Assembly: GCA_017522785.1 (NCBI GenBank) | Contig: JAFWYF010000006.1 | Coordinates: 1-64,000 of the forward strand | Direction of reading: 5' to 3' | From: Bacteroidaceae bacterium | Lineage (GTDB): Bacteria; Bacteroidota; Bacteroidia; Bacteroidales; Bacteroidaceae | DNA length: 64,000 nucleotides | In this document: piece by piece, positions 46,757 to 55,738 of the stretch | Position numbering within the stretch: the stretch's first letter is position 1 | Layout: each line of letters opens with the position of its first letter | Translations under genes and position numbers: made by a program | Notes under the pieces: generated by a model | Databases searched by the model: none | The model's input: only the letters and a program-made list of their open reading frames with translations | What the model was told of the DNA's origin: nothing

Positions 46757-47254
46757 ATGAAAGCAAAATTTTTTGTATTGGTAGCGTTTGTTGCATTTGG
46801 CTTGACAGCTAATGCTCAGGTTGCAGCAGACAACCAGAAAGTTGAGGCAGTTGCAAAGAAAGAGGCAGTTCGTGAGGCAGCTCCTAAAGCCGCAGTAAAA
46901 ACAGCAGTAAAAGCAGCAGTTCGCGAGGCAGCTCCTAAGGCAGCAGTTCGCGAGGCAGCTCCTAAGGCAGCAGTTCGCGCGGCAGGTCCTAAGACAGTAA
47001 AAAAGACATCTAAGGCTGCTAAGAAAGCAGAAAAAGCAGCAGAAAAAGAAGCAAAGAAGGCAGCAAAAGTAGCAGCTGAGGGTGCAGAGAAAGCAGCAAA
47101 CCCTAAAGCAGTTCGCGAGGCAGCTCCTAAAGCCGCTGTAAGAGCAGCAGCTCCTAAGGCAGCAGTTCGCGAGGCAGGTCCTAAGGCAGCAGTTCGCGAG
47201 GCAGCTTCCAAAGCAGCAGTAAGAGCAGCAGGTCCTAAAACAGAGACAAAGTAA
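46757..47254 (+). CDS. Small secreted Ala/Lys/Arg-rich protein of nonapeptide repeats
   Basis: A 165-residue basic protein with a clear signal peptide (MKAKFFVLVAFVAFGLTANA, cleavage before Q21). The mature part is almost only Ala, Lys, Arg, Val, Glu and Pro. Nine copies of a nonapeptide A-A-V-R-[EA]-A-[AG]-[PS]-K occur in two blocks: residues 36-79 (four copies plus a degenerate unit) and 117-161 (five copies). They are separated by a Lys/Ala/Glu stretch (80-116) that could form a helix. I do not recognise a family; the composition recalls histone H1-like tails, but export makes a chromatin role unlikely. It has its own promoter and terminator and no operon partner. Codon use within repeats is nearly uniform, pointing to recent repeat expansion. 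Confidence 0.85.
   Translation: MKAKFFVLVAFVAFGLTANAQVAADNQKVEAVAKKEAVREAAPKAAVKTAVKAAVREAAPKAAVREAAPKAAVRAAGPKTVKKTSKAAKKAEKAAEKEAKKAAKVAAEGAEKAANPKAVREAAPKAAVRAAAPKAAVREAGPKAAVREAASKAAVRAAGPKTETK
46862..46993 (+). repeat. 27-bp coding tandem repeat, block 1
   Basis: Units of 27 bp encode AAVREAAPK-type nonapeptides (residues 36-79): four full units and one degenerate stretch. The two units at about 46913-46966 are nearly identical at DNA level (gcagttcgcgaggcagctcc). Confidence 0.85.
47105..47239 (+). repeat. 27-bp coding tandem repeat, block 2
   Basis: Five 27-bp units encode residues 117-161. They share the gcagttcgcgaggcag core with block 1 but alternate between E and A at position 5 and between A and G at position 7 of the nonapeptide. 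Confidence 0.85.
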
Positions 47255-47276
47255 GCCTTAAACGCTTTGATTGATG

Positions 47277-47304
47277 AAAACGACTCCTTGGAGCCGTTTT
47301 TTTT
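47277..47304 (+). terminator. Terminator after the repeat protein gene
   Basis: A hairpin AAAACGACTCC / GGAGCCGTTTT (one mismatch, 2-nt loop TT) is followed by eight T. It lies 22 bp after the stop. Confidence 0.85.
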
Positions 47305-47456
47305 ATTTATATACAATAATAAATGTGGCTTAATGTCTATTTCTCCGGTGAAGCTTCGCTTTGCTTGTTGTATGTAAGTTAAATTCCATCCATTGGTTTA
47401 TACTACTTTTGCTTATTTGTTACTATATTCGCAGTGAATAAAGCAATTGGAATAAT

Positions 47457-48260
47457 ATGAAAATAGCTATAATTGGCGCAGGTAATATGGGTGGGGCCAT
47501 AGCAATAGGTATAGTTAAGTCTAAACTTGTGCAAGCGTGTGATATAGTGGTCTCAAATCCTTCGACTGAAAAGCTCGACGCATTAAAGAATCTATATCCC
47601 AATATTCAAATCACAACTAATAACGCTGTTGCTGCATCTTCTGCCGATGTTGTGTTTCTTGCTGTGAAGCCTTGGAAAGCCGAAGATGTTATAACTGAGA
47701 TTAAACCTTCGCTCGATTATTCAAAACAGGTTATAGTGTCGGTAATAGGTGGTATCAGCTGTGAACAGCTAGATAGATTGCTACTCTCCGACAGTGGTTC
47801 GTTACCTCAGTTATATCTTATAATCCCAAATACTGCTATCACTACTGGATGTGGTGTTACTTTCATAAGTGGCAAACGTACTGCAGATGTAATAAAGAAC
47901 AATCTACTTGCTCTATTTTCTACTATGGGCAAAGCCATGTATATAGACGAAGCACTGATGCCTGCAGCAACATCGTTGGCATCGTGTGGCATAGCCTATG
48001 CTTTACAATATATAAAAGTGGCTACAGAAGGTGGTGTACAGCTAGGTTTTTCCCATGAAGAGTCGTTGAGTGTGGTTATGCAAACAATTCAGGGAGCATT
48101 GGAGGTGTTACGAGCCAGTGGAGCAAATCCTACCGATGAGATTGCTCGTGTAACAACACCCGGTGGTCTCACGTTAAGAGGTCTACAAGCAATGGAAGAG
48201 AGTGGTTTTGAACAGGCTGTTATAAATGGTTTGTGTGCATCGACTATAATAAAAAACTAA
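47457..48260 (+). CDS. proC: Pyrroline-5-carboxylate reductase
   Basis: ProC reduces pyrroline-5-carboxylate to proline, the last step of proline synthesis. The 267-residue protein starts with the Rossmann motif MKIAIIGAGNMGGAIA (GxGxxG at 7-12), has VVFLAVKPWKAEDV and VIVSVIGGISCEQL in the middle, and the C-terminal dimerisation helices with VTTPGGLTLRGLQAMEESGFEQAVINGL, where TPGG is the family signature. A -7-like TATATTCG lies at 47424-47431. proB follows after 5 bp and proA after 24 bp more, so all three proline genes form one operon in the order C-B-A. Confidence 0.96.
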   Translation: MKIAIIGAGNMGGAIAIGIVKSKLVQACDIVVSNPSTEKLDALKNLYPNIQITTNNAVAASSADVVFLAVKPWKAEDVITEIKPSLDYSKQVIVSVIGGISCEQLDRLLLSDSGSLPQLYLIIPNTAITTGCGVTFISGKRTADVIKNNLLALFSTMGKAMYIDEALMPAATSLASCGIAYALQYIKVATEGGVQLGFSHEESLSVVMQTIQGALEVLRASGANPTDEIARVTTPGGLTLRGLQAMEESGFEQAVINGLCASTIIKN

Positions 48261-48265
48261 ATCTT

Positions 48266-49360
48266 ATGCAGGCTATATATAAAAGAGTAGCAGTTAAAGT
48301 TGGTAGTAATGTGCTTACATGCGACGATGGTACATTGGACATTATGCGAATGTCGTCTATTGTCAATCAGATAGCAACTCTACGCTCTATGGGTGTTGAG
48401 GTTGTGTTAATCTCCTCGGGTGCCGTAGCAAGTGGACGTAGTGAAATGTCCGATAATTTGGCAACAAAACACATCGATACAGTGGAACAGCGACAATTGT
48501 TCTCGGCTGTTGGACAGGTTAAACTAATAAATCACTACTACGAAATGTTCAGAAAGCATGGAATAACTGTAGGACAGGTTCTTACAATGAAGGAGTGTTT
48601 TTCCACTCGCTCACTTTATCTAAACCAACGCAACTGTATGATGGTCATGCTCGATAATGGGGTGTTGCCAATTGTGAATGAAAATGATACAACCAGTGTA
48701 ACAGAACTTATGTTCACTGATAACGATGAACTGTCGGGTTTGGTTGCAACAATGTTAGCTGTACAGGCGCTTATCATTTTAAGTAATGTCGATGGTGTAT
48801 ATGATGGAGTCCCCGGAACTCCGGGCGTTAATGTAATTCGCAATGTAGAACCGGGTAGGGAACTATCTGAATATATACAGGCTACTAAATCGAATTTTGG
48901 ACGTGGTGGAATGATGACCAAATGTGGCATAGCCCGTAAGGTCGCCGAAGAGGGTATTGCAGTATACATAGCAAATGGAAAACGCGATAATATTCTAACC
49001 GATATTGTTACTAATCCCAAAGATGTTGTATCGACCTGTTTTTCTCCAGCACAGACAGTGCCTTCTCCTATTAAAAAATGGATTGCACACAGTACCGATT
49101 TTACCAAAGGGTGCTTGCATCTGAACGAGAAGGCTGTTTCGGTAGTCTGTGGTACAAAGGCTGTAAGTGTATTGCCCGTTGGAGTTGTGCGTGTCGATGG
49201 CGATTTTGAAAAAGATGATATTGTAGCATTAATCGATGTTACCGGAAAACAGATAGGTGTTGGCAGGGTTGCTTGCTCTGCCGATGAGGCTCGTAGTGTG
49301 ATAGGACAACATGGACAACGTCCCCTTGTTCATTACGACTATCTGTATATTGAAAACTGA
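48266..49360 (+). CDS. proB: Glutamate 5-kinase
   Basis: ProB phosphorylates glutamate to glutamyl 5-phosphate and is usually feedback-inhibited by proline. I choose the ATG at 48266 (364 residues), 5 bp after the proC stop; an upstream ATG at 48233 would lie inside proC and add residues foreign to the family. The amino-acid-kinase domain (about 1-250) shows VAVKVGSNVLT, VLISSGAVASGR, NENDTTSVTELMFTDNDELSGLVA and SNFGRGGMMTKCGIARKVAEEG. A C-terminal PUA domain (about 275-364) is present (KAVSVLPVGVVRVDGDFEKDDIVALID). The protein looks complete. Confidence 0.96.
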   Translation: MQAIYKRVAVKVGSNVLTCDDGTLDIMRMSSIVNQIATLRSMGVEVVLISSGAVASGRSEMSDNLATKHIDTVEQRQLFSAVGQVKLINHYYEMFRKHGITVGQVLTMKECFSTRSLYLNQRNCMMVMLDNGVLPIVNENDTTSVTELMFTDNDELSGLVATMLAVQALIILSNVDGVYDGVPGTPGVNVIRNVEPGRELSEYIQATKSNFGRGGMMTKCGIARKVAEEGIAVYIANGKRDNILTDIVTNPKDVVSTCFSPAQTVPSPIKKWIAHSTDFTKGCLHLNEKAVSVVCGTKAVSVLPVGVVRVDGDFEKDDIVALIDVTGKQIGVGRVACSADEARSVIGQHGQRPLVHYDYLYIEN

Positions 49361-49384
49361 AATTATTACTAATTCAAGGCGTTT

Positions 49385-50626
49385 ATGAATAAAATATTTT
49401 CTCAGGTAAAGGCTGCTTCTCGTAGTTTACCAATGCTTCCTAAGGAGAGAATAGACGAGATATTGGTTGCTGTTGCCAATTCTGCAGTTGAACAGCAAGA
49501 TAAAATATTGAGGGCCAACAAGGAAGACTTAGCTAAAATGTCCCCCGATGACCCGCGTTACGACCGCCTGAAATTAACCCCAGAGCGTATTGTTGCAATT
49601 GCAGACGACATGCGCAAGGTTGCCTCTTTGCCATCTCCGCTAGGGCATGTCCTATGTAGCAGAACCCTTCCAAATGGCTTGCAACTATCGCGTGTCAGTG
49701 TACCATTTGGTGTAATTGGGGTTATATACGAAGCACGTCCTAACGTTAGTTTCGATGTCTTTTCTTTATGTTTGAAAGCAGGTAGTGCATCAGTTCTAAA
49801 GGGTGGTAGTGATGCTGAGGCCTCCAATAAAGCAATAGTTGATATAATTCATTCGGTATTGGAACGTTATGGTGTTGATAAACACGTAGTCGAGCTTATG
49901 CCTGCAAATCGTGATGCTACTGATGCTCTGCTTGGAGCCAACGGTTATGTCGATTTGCTTATTCCTCGTGGTAGCAGTCGTTTAATAAATTATGTGCGTG
50001 AGAAAGCAACAATTCCGGTGATAGAAACGGGTGCAGGCGTGTGCCATACATATTTTGACATATCCGGAGACTTGCAAAAAGGAACGGCAATAGTTAATAA
50101 TGCAAAAACACGTCGCGTTAGTGTGTGCAATGCTCTCGATTGTCTGCTTGTACATGTAGGCAGAGTCAAAGATTTACCTGCATTGTGCGCTCCATTGCAA
50201 CATTCTAATGTGAAGATTTATGCCGATAATATGGCCTATGATGCATTGTCGGGCTTCTATCCTAAAGACCTACTATTACATGCAACCAGCGAAAGTTATG
50301 GAACAGAATACTTGAGCTATGCAATGGCAATAAAGGTTGTTAATTCTGTTGATGATGCAATTGAACATATAGCAGAATACGGCTCGGGACATAGTGAGTC
50401 TATTGTAACAGAGGATAATGTTGTCGCAGATGCCTTTACACTTATGGTTGATGCAGCATGTGTGTATGTGAATGCTCCCACCTCTTTTACCGATGGTGCA
50501 CAATTTGGGCTTGGTGCCGAAATTGGAATAAGCACACAAAAACTTCATGCTCGTGGCCCTATGGCTCTCGAGGAGATTGTAACATACAAATGGATTATCA
50601 GAGGAGATGGACAAATAAGAACATAA
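49385..50626 (+). CDS. proA: Gamma-glutamyl phosphate reductase
   Basis: ProA reduces glutamyl 5-phosphate with NADPH to glutamate semialdehyde, which cyclises to the ProC substrate. The 413-residue protein has the aldehyde-dehydrogenase fold: [39 protein letters not shown] for cofactor binding, [13 protein letters not shown], the catalytic cysteine in [12 protein letters not shown], and the C-terminal signature [25 protein letters not shown] with [16 protein letters not shown]. It is the last gene of proCBA, 24 bp after proB. Its stop is only 6 bp from the stop of the convergent wbqC-like gene, and I see no clear hairpin in that gap. Confidence 0.97.
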   Translation: MNKIFSQVKAASRSLPMLPKERIDEILVAVANSAVEQQDKILRANKEDLAKMSPDDPRYDRLKLTPERIVAIADDMRKVASLPSPLGHVLCSRTLPNGLQLSRVSVPFGVIGVIYEARPNVSFDVFSLCLKAGSASVLKGGSDAEASNKAIVDIIHSVLERYGVDKHVVELMPANRDATDALLGANGYVDLLIPRGSSRLINYVREKATIPVIETGAGVCHTYFDISGDLQKGTAIVNNAKTRRVSVCNALDCLLVHVGRVKDLPALCAPLQHSNVKIYADNMAYDALSGFYPKDLLLHATSESYGTEYLSYAMAIKVVNSVDDAIEHIAEYGSGHSESIVTEDNVVADAFTLMVDAACVYVNAPTSFTDGAQFGLGAEIGISTQKLHARGPMALEEIVTYKWIIRGDGQIRT

Positions 50627-50632
50627 ACCTTG

Positions 50633-51250
50633 TTATTGGCTGTCTCGTAGCACAATAAGTGATTCGGGTCCCATATTAAACAGCAGGTCAATAATACTTA
50701 GGTTTGGTATGAATCCATTCCTTAATGCAAATACCTGATAGTATCTCTTTGCGTCGGGTGATATGTTGTTCAGTTCTTTTGGCTCTGCAATACAGGTTAT
50801 ATCACACACATCTGTTTTCTCCCTTTCCATCGTATGATTGTTCAAAAAACGAATGGGGCGCGATAGTCCTATCAGTTCGCATATAACATCATGCAGGCGC
50901 AGGTTGAAATCCATGAGAAAGCCATCGTGTTCCTCGAAGAAGTGGGCAAAATCATCGGCATAGTAGTCGAAAAATGGACTTTTTTTGTAAGCACTTACAA
51001 TGGCGTTCCAGTGTAAATGACGCCAATTGCCATGTTCGCTTATACGTACATCGCACATAGGTTGCTTCCCATTATGAATAATTGGAATAGTAAGCATTTG
51101 GGTGCCATTCTCTGTAGCTATCACAGCACGATTCCTGAATGTCTGCTTGACAAACATGGATGTATTGTCGATTATAATTTCATCGGCTGTATACAATTTT
51201 GTATACACCGGTATTGGTGCCATGTAGAATGGGTGTGTAAGGAGTTTCAT
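50633..51250 (-). CDS. WbqC family protein
   Basis: A 205-residue cytosolic protein of the WbqC-like family, named after genes in O-antigen clusters and of unknown biochemical role. Recognisable stretches are PFYMAPIPVYTKLYTADEIIIDNTSMFVKQTFRNRAVIATENGTQMLTIPI-like N-terminus (in parts), HWNAIVSAYKKSPFFDYYADDF in the middle, and LSIIDLLFNMGPESL at the end. Its start is 7 bp after lepB and it shares the transcript dapB-lepB-wbqC, a gene order seen in other Bacteroidales. A link to glycan synthesis is only by family name. Confidence 0.8.
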   Translation of the reverse strand: MKLLTHPFYMAPIPVYTKLYTADEIIIDNTSMFVKQTFRNRAVIATENGTQMLTIPIIHNGKQPMCDVRISEHGNWRHLHWNAIVSAYKKSPFFDYYADDFAHFFEEHDGFLMDFNLRLHDVICELIGLSRPIRFLNNHTMEREKTDVCDITCIAEPKELNNISPDAKRYYQVFALRNGFIPNLSIIDLLFNMGPESLIVLRDSQ

Positions 51251-51257
51251 TATATTT

Positions 51258-52679
51258 TTATTTGAAACTATCTACACTGCGGAACAGACGGTTCCAACGA
51301 ATTTTTCCATCAAATAGGCTACGGTCTTTGTCCAATGATAACCACACAAAAAGCGGTTTGCCTACAATGTGGTCTTCGGGTACAAATCCCCAATATCGAG
51401 AGTCGGCACTATTGTGGCGATTGTCGCCCATCATCCAATAATAGTCCATGTTGAATGTGTAACTTGTGCTCTCTTTTCCGTTGATGAATATTTTTCCATC
51501 CTTAACCTTTAAACTGTTTTCTTCGTATGCTACAATAATACGTTCGTATATTGGTAAATTTTCTAATGTCAGTTCGATCGTTTCTCCTCGTTTAGGTATC
51601 CAAATGGGGCCATAATTGTCTGCGGTCCATTTTGTGTTACCATTTAAAGGATATATGTCTTCGGTAGAGGTATTTATGAAAGGCTCTATACTCTCTACTA
51701 ACTTAGTCTGCTTTTTTAGTTTTTCATACGCTTTGTTAGTGAGTGGTAAAAGATGTTTACCGTTATACACTCTTTGTAAATCGTCCTTGCTAATATCTAG
51801 GTCGCGACGCATCCTTTCGGGCATTTTCCCCTTAAATGTTACCCAATAGTTGAACTGAACATTTTGAGGTTGCGAATTATGCTTCCCATTGAGATAAATC
51901 TCTTTATCTCTTATCTCCAGCGTATCTCCTGGCATACCAACACAGCGTTTAACATAGTTTTCTCGTCTGTCGACAGGGCGCCACATCTTCTCTCCAAATA
52001 TTTCAGGGTTTTGTTCAATATAGTCTCGTCCCGCTGCGTAATAAAGGTCATAAACGGCCCTTTGACGTTCGATGCTAAGGCTGTCCATTATTGGTCTTTG
52101 CGGGTAACGACTCTCTCCAATCATGTAGCAATGTGCATAATAGTCGAGAATTTGAGGGTTAGTTGTTACAGTATCTCCGGCAGGATAGTTAAACACTACT
52201 ATGTCATTCAGTTCAATATCCTCCAAACCTTTAACTCTCTCATAGGGCCACTGTATGAAATCCAGATAACTTTTCCCATTTGTAATCGGCATTGTGTGTT
52301 GTGTAAGTGGCATGCTGAGTGGTGTTTGTGGCTTACGTGGACCATAGTTTAATTTACTTACAAAAAGGTAATCGCCAACTAACAATGATTTTTCAAGTGA
52401 TGATGTGGGTATCACATAATTCTGGAAAAAGTATAGGTTTACAAAATATACTGCGATGAGTGCAAATACTATTGCATCAACCCAACTCATAACTTGTCGT
52501 AGAAGCTTGTTTTCCGACTTCTTCCACCATCCCCATTTTATATATTTTGTTATATAGTTATCTACAATAAATGGAACAACGACAAGTCCTAACCAACTTT
52601 TCACCCATACAAGGAAAAGTAGGTAAAGAATTAATACAATTATAAGCTTAATCCAATCTTTTTTGGTTGGTTTTCTCAT
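51258..52679 (-). CDS. lepB: Signal peptidase I
   Basis: The enzyme removes signal peptides from exported proteins, with its catalytic domain in the periplasm. The 473-residue protein has two N-terminal hydrophobic segments (about 10-40 and 67-85) followed by box B VIPTSSLEKSLLVGDYLFV with the nucleophile Ser94, and box D NYVKRCVGMPGDTLEI with the general base Lys244. The C-terminal box E GDNRHNSADSRYWGFVPEDHIVG is present. An insert of about 110 residues between boxes B and D and another of about 130 between D and E make it longer than the E. coli enzyme; such large forms are usual in Bacteroidetes. It is in operon with dapB (35 bp upstream) and the wbqC-like gene. Confidence 0.95.
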   Translation of the reverse strand: MRKPTKKDWIKLIIVLILYLLFLVWVKSWLGLVVVPFIVDNYITKYIKWGWWKKSENKLLRQVMSWVDAIVFALIAVYFVNLYFFQNYVIPTSSLEKSLLVGDYLFVSKLNYGPRKPQTPLSMPLTQHTMPITNGKSYLDFIQWPYERVKGLEDIELNDIVVFNYPAGDTVTTNPQILDYYAHCYMIGESRYPQRPIMDSLSIERQRAVYDLYYAAGRDYIEQNPEIFGEKMWRPVDRRENYVKRCVGMPGDTLEIRDKEIYLNGKHNSQPQNVQFNYWVTFKGKMPERMRRDLDISKDDLQRVYNGKHLLPLTNKAYEKLKKQTKLVESIEPFINTSTEDIYPLNGNTKWTADNYGPIWIPKRGETIELTLENLPIYERIIVAYEENSLKVKDGKIFINGKESTSYTFNMDYYWMMGDNRHNSADSRYWGFVPEDHIVGKPLFVWLSLDKDRSLFDGKIRWNRLFRSVDSFK

Positions 52680-52714
52680 CTTTTATGGGGTTTGGTGTTA
52701 ATCTACAAAAAATA

Positions 52715-53470
52715 TTAAAAGTCAAACAGGTCTTTCATCCCAAGGAAACCGCTATGTTCACTTACATATTCTGCGGCTAAAACTGCTCCTAAAGCAAATC
52801 CACTACGGTTTTTTGCATCATGGGTTATAACAATGCTGTCTGCAACCGATTCGTATCTAACGGTATGTATTCCGGGAACTTCATCACGACGTATTGCATT
52901 AATTCTCAATTCATTTTTGTTGGTATCAACTCCTTTGGTTATACTACCATCGGGGTTGGTAACATCTCCAAGAACCCAACTGCTCTTGCGGTCGAGGTTA
53001 GCAATTATCCCTTCGCCAAGTGTAATGGCTGTTCCGCTGGGAGCATCAAGTTTATGTATGTGATGCGTCTCTTCCATCTCTACGCTGTAGCTCTCAAAAC
53101 GGTTCATTATTTTTGCAAGATATTTGTTTACAGCTGAGAATATTGCAACTCCTAAACTGAAATTACTCGACCAAAAAAGGGTTTTTCCCTCATTTTCGCA
53201 AAGGCTGCGCATCTCCTCTTCGTGTTGGTGTATCCATCCGGTACTGCCACTAACAACTTTCACGCCGGCCTGCATTGCCTGAACGCAATTGTCGTATGCT
53301 ACCGATGGTGCTGTAAATTCAATTGCTACATCGGCCGAAGCAAATGCTTCTCCATTCATATCTTCTCTGTTGTTTATATCTATGATAGAAACAATCTCAT
53401 GTCCTCTATCAAGGGCAATACGCTCAATCTCTTTGCCCATTTTTCCATATCCAATAAGTGCTATTTTCAT
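52715..53470 (-). CDS. dapB: 4-hydroxy-tetrahydrodipicolinate reductase
   Basis: DapB makes tetrahydrodipicolinate in the lysine/diaminopimelate pathway. The 251-residue protein starts with a Rossmann motif MKIALIGYGKMGKEIE, has VAIEFTAPSVAYDN and VVSGSTGW for cofactor binding, and the catalytic signature EETHHIHKLDAPSGTAITLGE with the paired histidines, lysine and SGT. RRDEVPGIHTVRYES near the end completes the family pattern. It is first in the minus-strand operon, ahead of lepB. A -7-like TATCTTCG lies at 53494-53501 on the minus strand. Confidence 0.96.
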   Translation of the reverse strand: MKIALIGYGKMGKEIERIALDRGHEIVSIIDINNREDMNGEAFASADVAIEFTAPSVAYDNCVQAMQAGVKVVSGSTGWIHQHEEEMRSLCENEGKTLFWSSNFSLGVAIFSAVNKYLAKIMNRFESYSVEMEETHHIHKLDAPSGTAITLGEGIIANLDRKSSWVLGDVTNPDGSITKGVDTNKNELRINAIRRDEVPGIHTVRYESVADSIVITHDAKNRSGFALGAVLAAEYVSEHSGFLGMKDLFDF

Positions 53471-53493
53471 TGTTGAAATTTTTTATTGCGGTG

Positions 53494-53501
53494 CGAAGAT
53501 A
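53494..53501 (-). promoter_or_regulatory. -7 box of the dapB operon
   Basis: TATCTTCG on the minus strand, 24 bp upstream of the dapB ATG. There is no TTTG at the expected distance, so the promoter call is partial. Confidence 0.4.
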
Positions 53502-53543
53502 AGGAATTTTTCTTTTGTCCCGTATCAATTCAATAAAAATAGT

Positions 53544-53551
53544 TACCTTTG
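53544..53551 (+). promoter_or_regulatory. -7 box of metG
   Basis: TACCTTTG on the plus strand, 52 bp upstream of the metG ATG. The nearest TTTG (53514-53517) is 26 nt away, longer than usual, so only the -7 part is convincing. It is divergent from the dapB box. Confidence 0.45.
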
Positions 53552-53603
53552 TAAATTCTTTATGATTATAAACTATAATGTTGAAATTTAAAATAATAGA
53601 TAT

Positions 53604-55643
53604 ATGGAAAAGAATTTTAAAAGAACTTTGGTTACATCGGCGCTTCCATATGCCAATGGACCTGTACATATAGGGCACCTTGCAGGAGTGTATGTGCCTG
53701 CCGACATATATGTGCGTTATTTGCGTCTGAAAGGTGAAGATGTACTATTTATCGGTGGTTCCGATGAACATGGTGTACCTGTAACCATTCGTGCAAAGAA
53801 AGAGGGTATAACCCCACAAGATGTTGTAGACCGTTACCACAAGATAATTAAAGAGTCCTTCGAAGGTTTTGGAATTTCGTTCGATGTATATTCACGTACA
53901 ACTTCCGACACTCACCGTCAGCTGGCTTCCGACTTTTTCCGTAAACTCTATGACGAAGGTAAGTTCGTTGAACTCGAAAGCGAACAATATTACGACGAAG
54001 GCGAACAACAGTTCCTTACAGACCGTAACATACGTGGAGAGTGTCCTCGTTGCCACGCTCCCGAGGCCTACGGAGACCAATGCGAAAAGTGTGGTGCGAC
54101 ACTCTCGCCCGACGAACTTATAAATCCCTATAATGCCGACTCCGGTAATGCACTTGTAAAACGTAAGACCAGCCATTGGTATCTCCCACTCGACAACTAT
54201 CAGCCATGGCTCGAGGAGTGGATACTCAACGAACATAAAGAGTGGCGTAGCAATGTGTACGGTCAGTGTAAAAGTTGGCTCGATACCGGTTTGAAGCCTC
54301 GTGCCGTTACACGCGACCTCAATTGGGGTATTCCTGTTCCTGTAGAGGGTGCCGAAGGTAAAGTTCTTTATGTTTGGTTTGACGCTCCAATTGGTTATAT
54401 TAGCAACACCAAAGAATTGTTGCCTGACACATGGGAAACATGGTGGAAGAGTAAAGATACACGTCTTGTACATTTCATTGGCAAGGATAACATTGTCTTC
54501 CACTGTATCGTTTTCCCCTCTATGCTTAAAGCTCATGGCGATTATGTGTTACCCGACAATGTTCCTAGTAATGAATTCTTGAATCTCGAAGATGACAAGA
54601 TTTCAACATCGCGTAATTGGGCTGTTTGGCTCAACGAATATCTTGTAGATTTTCCCGGAAAACAGGACGTTTTGCGTTATGTTTTAACAGCAAATGCTCC
54701 CGAAACAAAGGATAATAATTTCACTTGGAAAGATTTTCAAGCACGCAACAACAATGAACTCGTTGCTGTGTACGGTAATTTCGTAAATCGTGCATTGGTG
54801 CTTACAAAGAAATATTTTGATGGAAAAGTTCCCGTTTGTGGAGAATTTACCGATTATGACAAAGGTATCATCGACGAATTTGTAAATGTAAAAGGTTTGG
54901 TAGAGCAGTTGCTCGACCAGTTTAAATTCCGCGAGGCACAGAAAGAGGCTATGAATCTAGCACGTATAGGTAACAGATATCTTGCAGAAACTGAGCCATG
55001 GAAACTTGCAAAAACCGATTTAAACCGCGTTGCCACAATTTTGAATATATCGTTGCAGCTTGTTGCAAACCTCTCTATTGCATTCGAGCCGTTCTTGCCA
55101 TTCAGCAGTAAAAAGTTACGTGATATGTTGCAATATGATAGTTTCCAGTGGGAAAATCTTGGAAGTATCGATTTGTTATCTCCCGGACATGAACTAGGTG
55201 AAGTATCATTGCTGTTCGAAAAAATAGAGGATGATGCCATTCAGGCACAACTCGACCGTTTAGCAAGAATCAAAAAGGAAAATGAAGAGGCAAACTATAA
55301 AGCAAATCCAATACGAAAGGAGTGTTCATTTGACGATTTCCTTAAATTGGATATGCGTGTTGGAACTGTTTTAGAGTGTACAAAGGTTCCTAAGGCCGAC
55401 AAACTCTTACAGTTCAAAATTGACGATGGTCTTGAGACACGTACAATTCTTTCGGGTATTGCCAAACACTTTAATCCCGAAGAGCTTGTGGGCAAGCAGG
55501 TCTGTTTTATAGCTAACTTGCCACCGCGTACCATGCGAGGAGTTGTTAGTGAGGGAATGATTCTCAGTGCCGAGGATAATGAGGGTAAATTGTCCTTGCT
55601 GACTGTTGCTCCTACGGCAAAACCCGGAAGTGAGATAAAATAA
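53604..55643 (+). CDS. metG: Methionyl-tRNA synthetase
   Basis: MetG charges tRNA-Met with methionine. The 679-residue protein has the HIGH motif as HIGHL (22-26 in [10 protein letters not shown]), a zinc knuckle [18 protein letters not shown] (about 147-165), and the KMSKS-equivalent KISTS (about 332-336 in [10 protein letters not shown]). The anticodon-binding helical domain spans about 385-545. A C-terminal Trbp111/OB-fold tRNA-binding domain (about 575-679) has [26 protein letters not shown] and [17 protein letters not shown]. All parts look intact and the length fits Bacteroidetes MetG. A long hairpin follows the gene. Confidence 0.97.
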   Translation: MEKNFKRTLVTSALPYANGPVHIGHLAGVYVPADIYVRYLRLKGEDVLFIGGSDEHGVPVTIRAKKEGITPQDVVDRYHKIIKESFEGFGISFDVYSRTTSDTHRQLASDFFRKLYDEGKFVELESEQYYDEGEQQFLTDRNIRGECPRCHAPEAYGDQCEKCGATLSPDELINPYNADSGNALVKRKTSHWYLPLDNYQPWLEEWILNEHKEWRSNVYGQCKSWLDTGLKPRAVTRDLNWGIPVPVEGAEGKVLYVWFDAPIGYISNTKELLPDTWETWWKSKDTRLVHFIGKDNIVFHCIVFPSMLKAHGDYVLPDNVPSNEFLNLEDDKISTSRNWAVWLNEYLVDFPGKQDVLRYVLTANAPETKDNNFTWKDFQARNNNELVAVYGNFVNRALVLTKKYFDGKVPVCGEFTDYDKGIIDEFVNVKGLVEQLLDQFKFREAQKEAMNLARIGNRYLAETEPWKLAKTDLNRVATILNISLQLVANLSIAFEPFLPFSSKKLRDMLQYDSFQWENLGSIDLLSPGHELGEVSLLFEKIEDDAIQAQLDRLARIKKENEEANYKANPIRKECSFDDFLKLDMRVGTVLECTKVPKADKLLQFKIDDGLETRTILSGIAKHFNPEELVGKQVCFIANLPPRTMRGVVSEGMILSAEDNEGKLSLLTVAPTAKPGSEIK

Positions 55644-55650
55644 AATTCGT

Positions 55651-55701
55651 TATCACAATGGGGTGCATAACAAGATATTATTTTGGCACCCCATTGTGAT
55701 A
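55651..55701. repeat. 16-bp inverted repeat with 19-nt loop after metG
   Basis: Perfect arms TATCACAATGGGGTGC (55651-55666) and GCACCCCATTGTGATA (55686-55701) enclose an AT-rich 19-nt loop. The stem begins 7 bp after the metG stop, but no T-run follows it, so it is not a standard intrinsic terminator. It may still end or stabilise the metG transcript. Confidence 0.75.
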
Positions 55702-55738
55702 TGTTATACATGGTATAAGTAAATGCAAAAGAGTTAGA

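Noticed and set aside
46862-47239. Repeat array as a possible CRISPR
   Set aside because: Units are 27 bp, directly adjacent without unique spacers, and keep one reading frame; they are coding repeats.
46816-47316. Long minus-strand frame (166 residues) opposite the AAVREAAPK gene
   Set aside because: It is the mirror of the repeat codons (Ala/Thr/Ser-rich) and spans the terminator hairpin. The plus-strand frame has a promoter, signal peptide and terminator.
53892-54536. Minus-strand frame of 214 residues inside metG
   Set aside because: It is a shadow of a well-conserved synthetase; it has no signature, start context or promoter.
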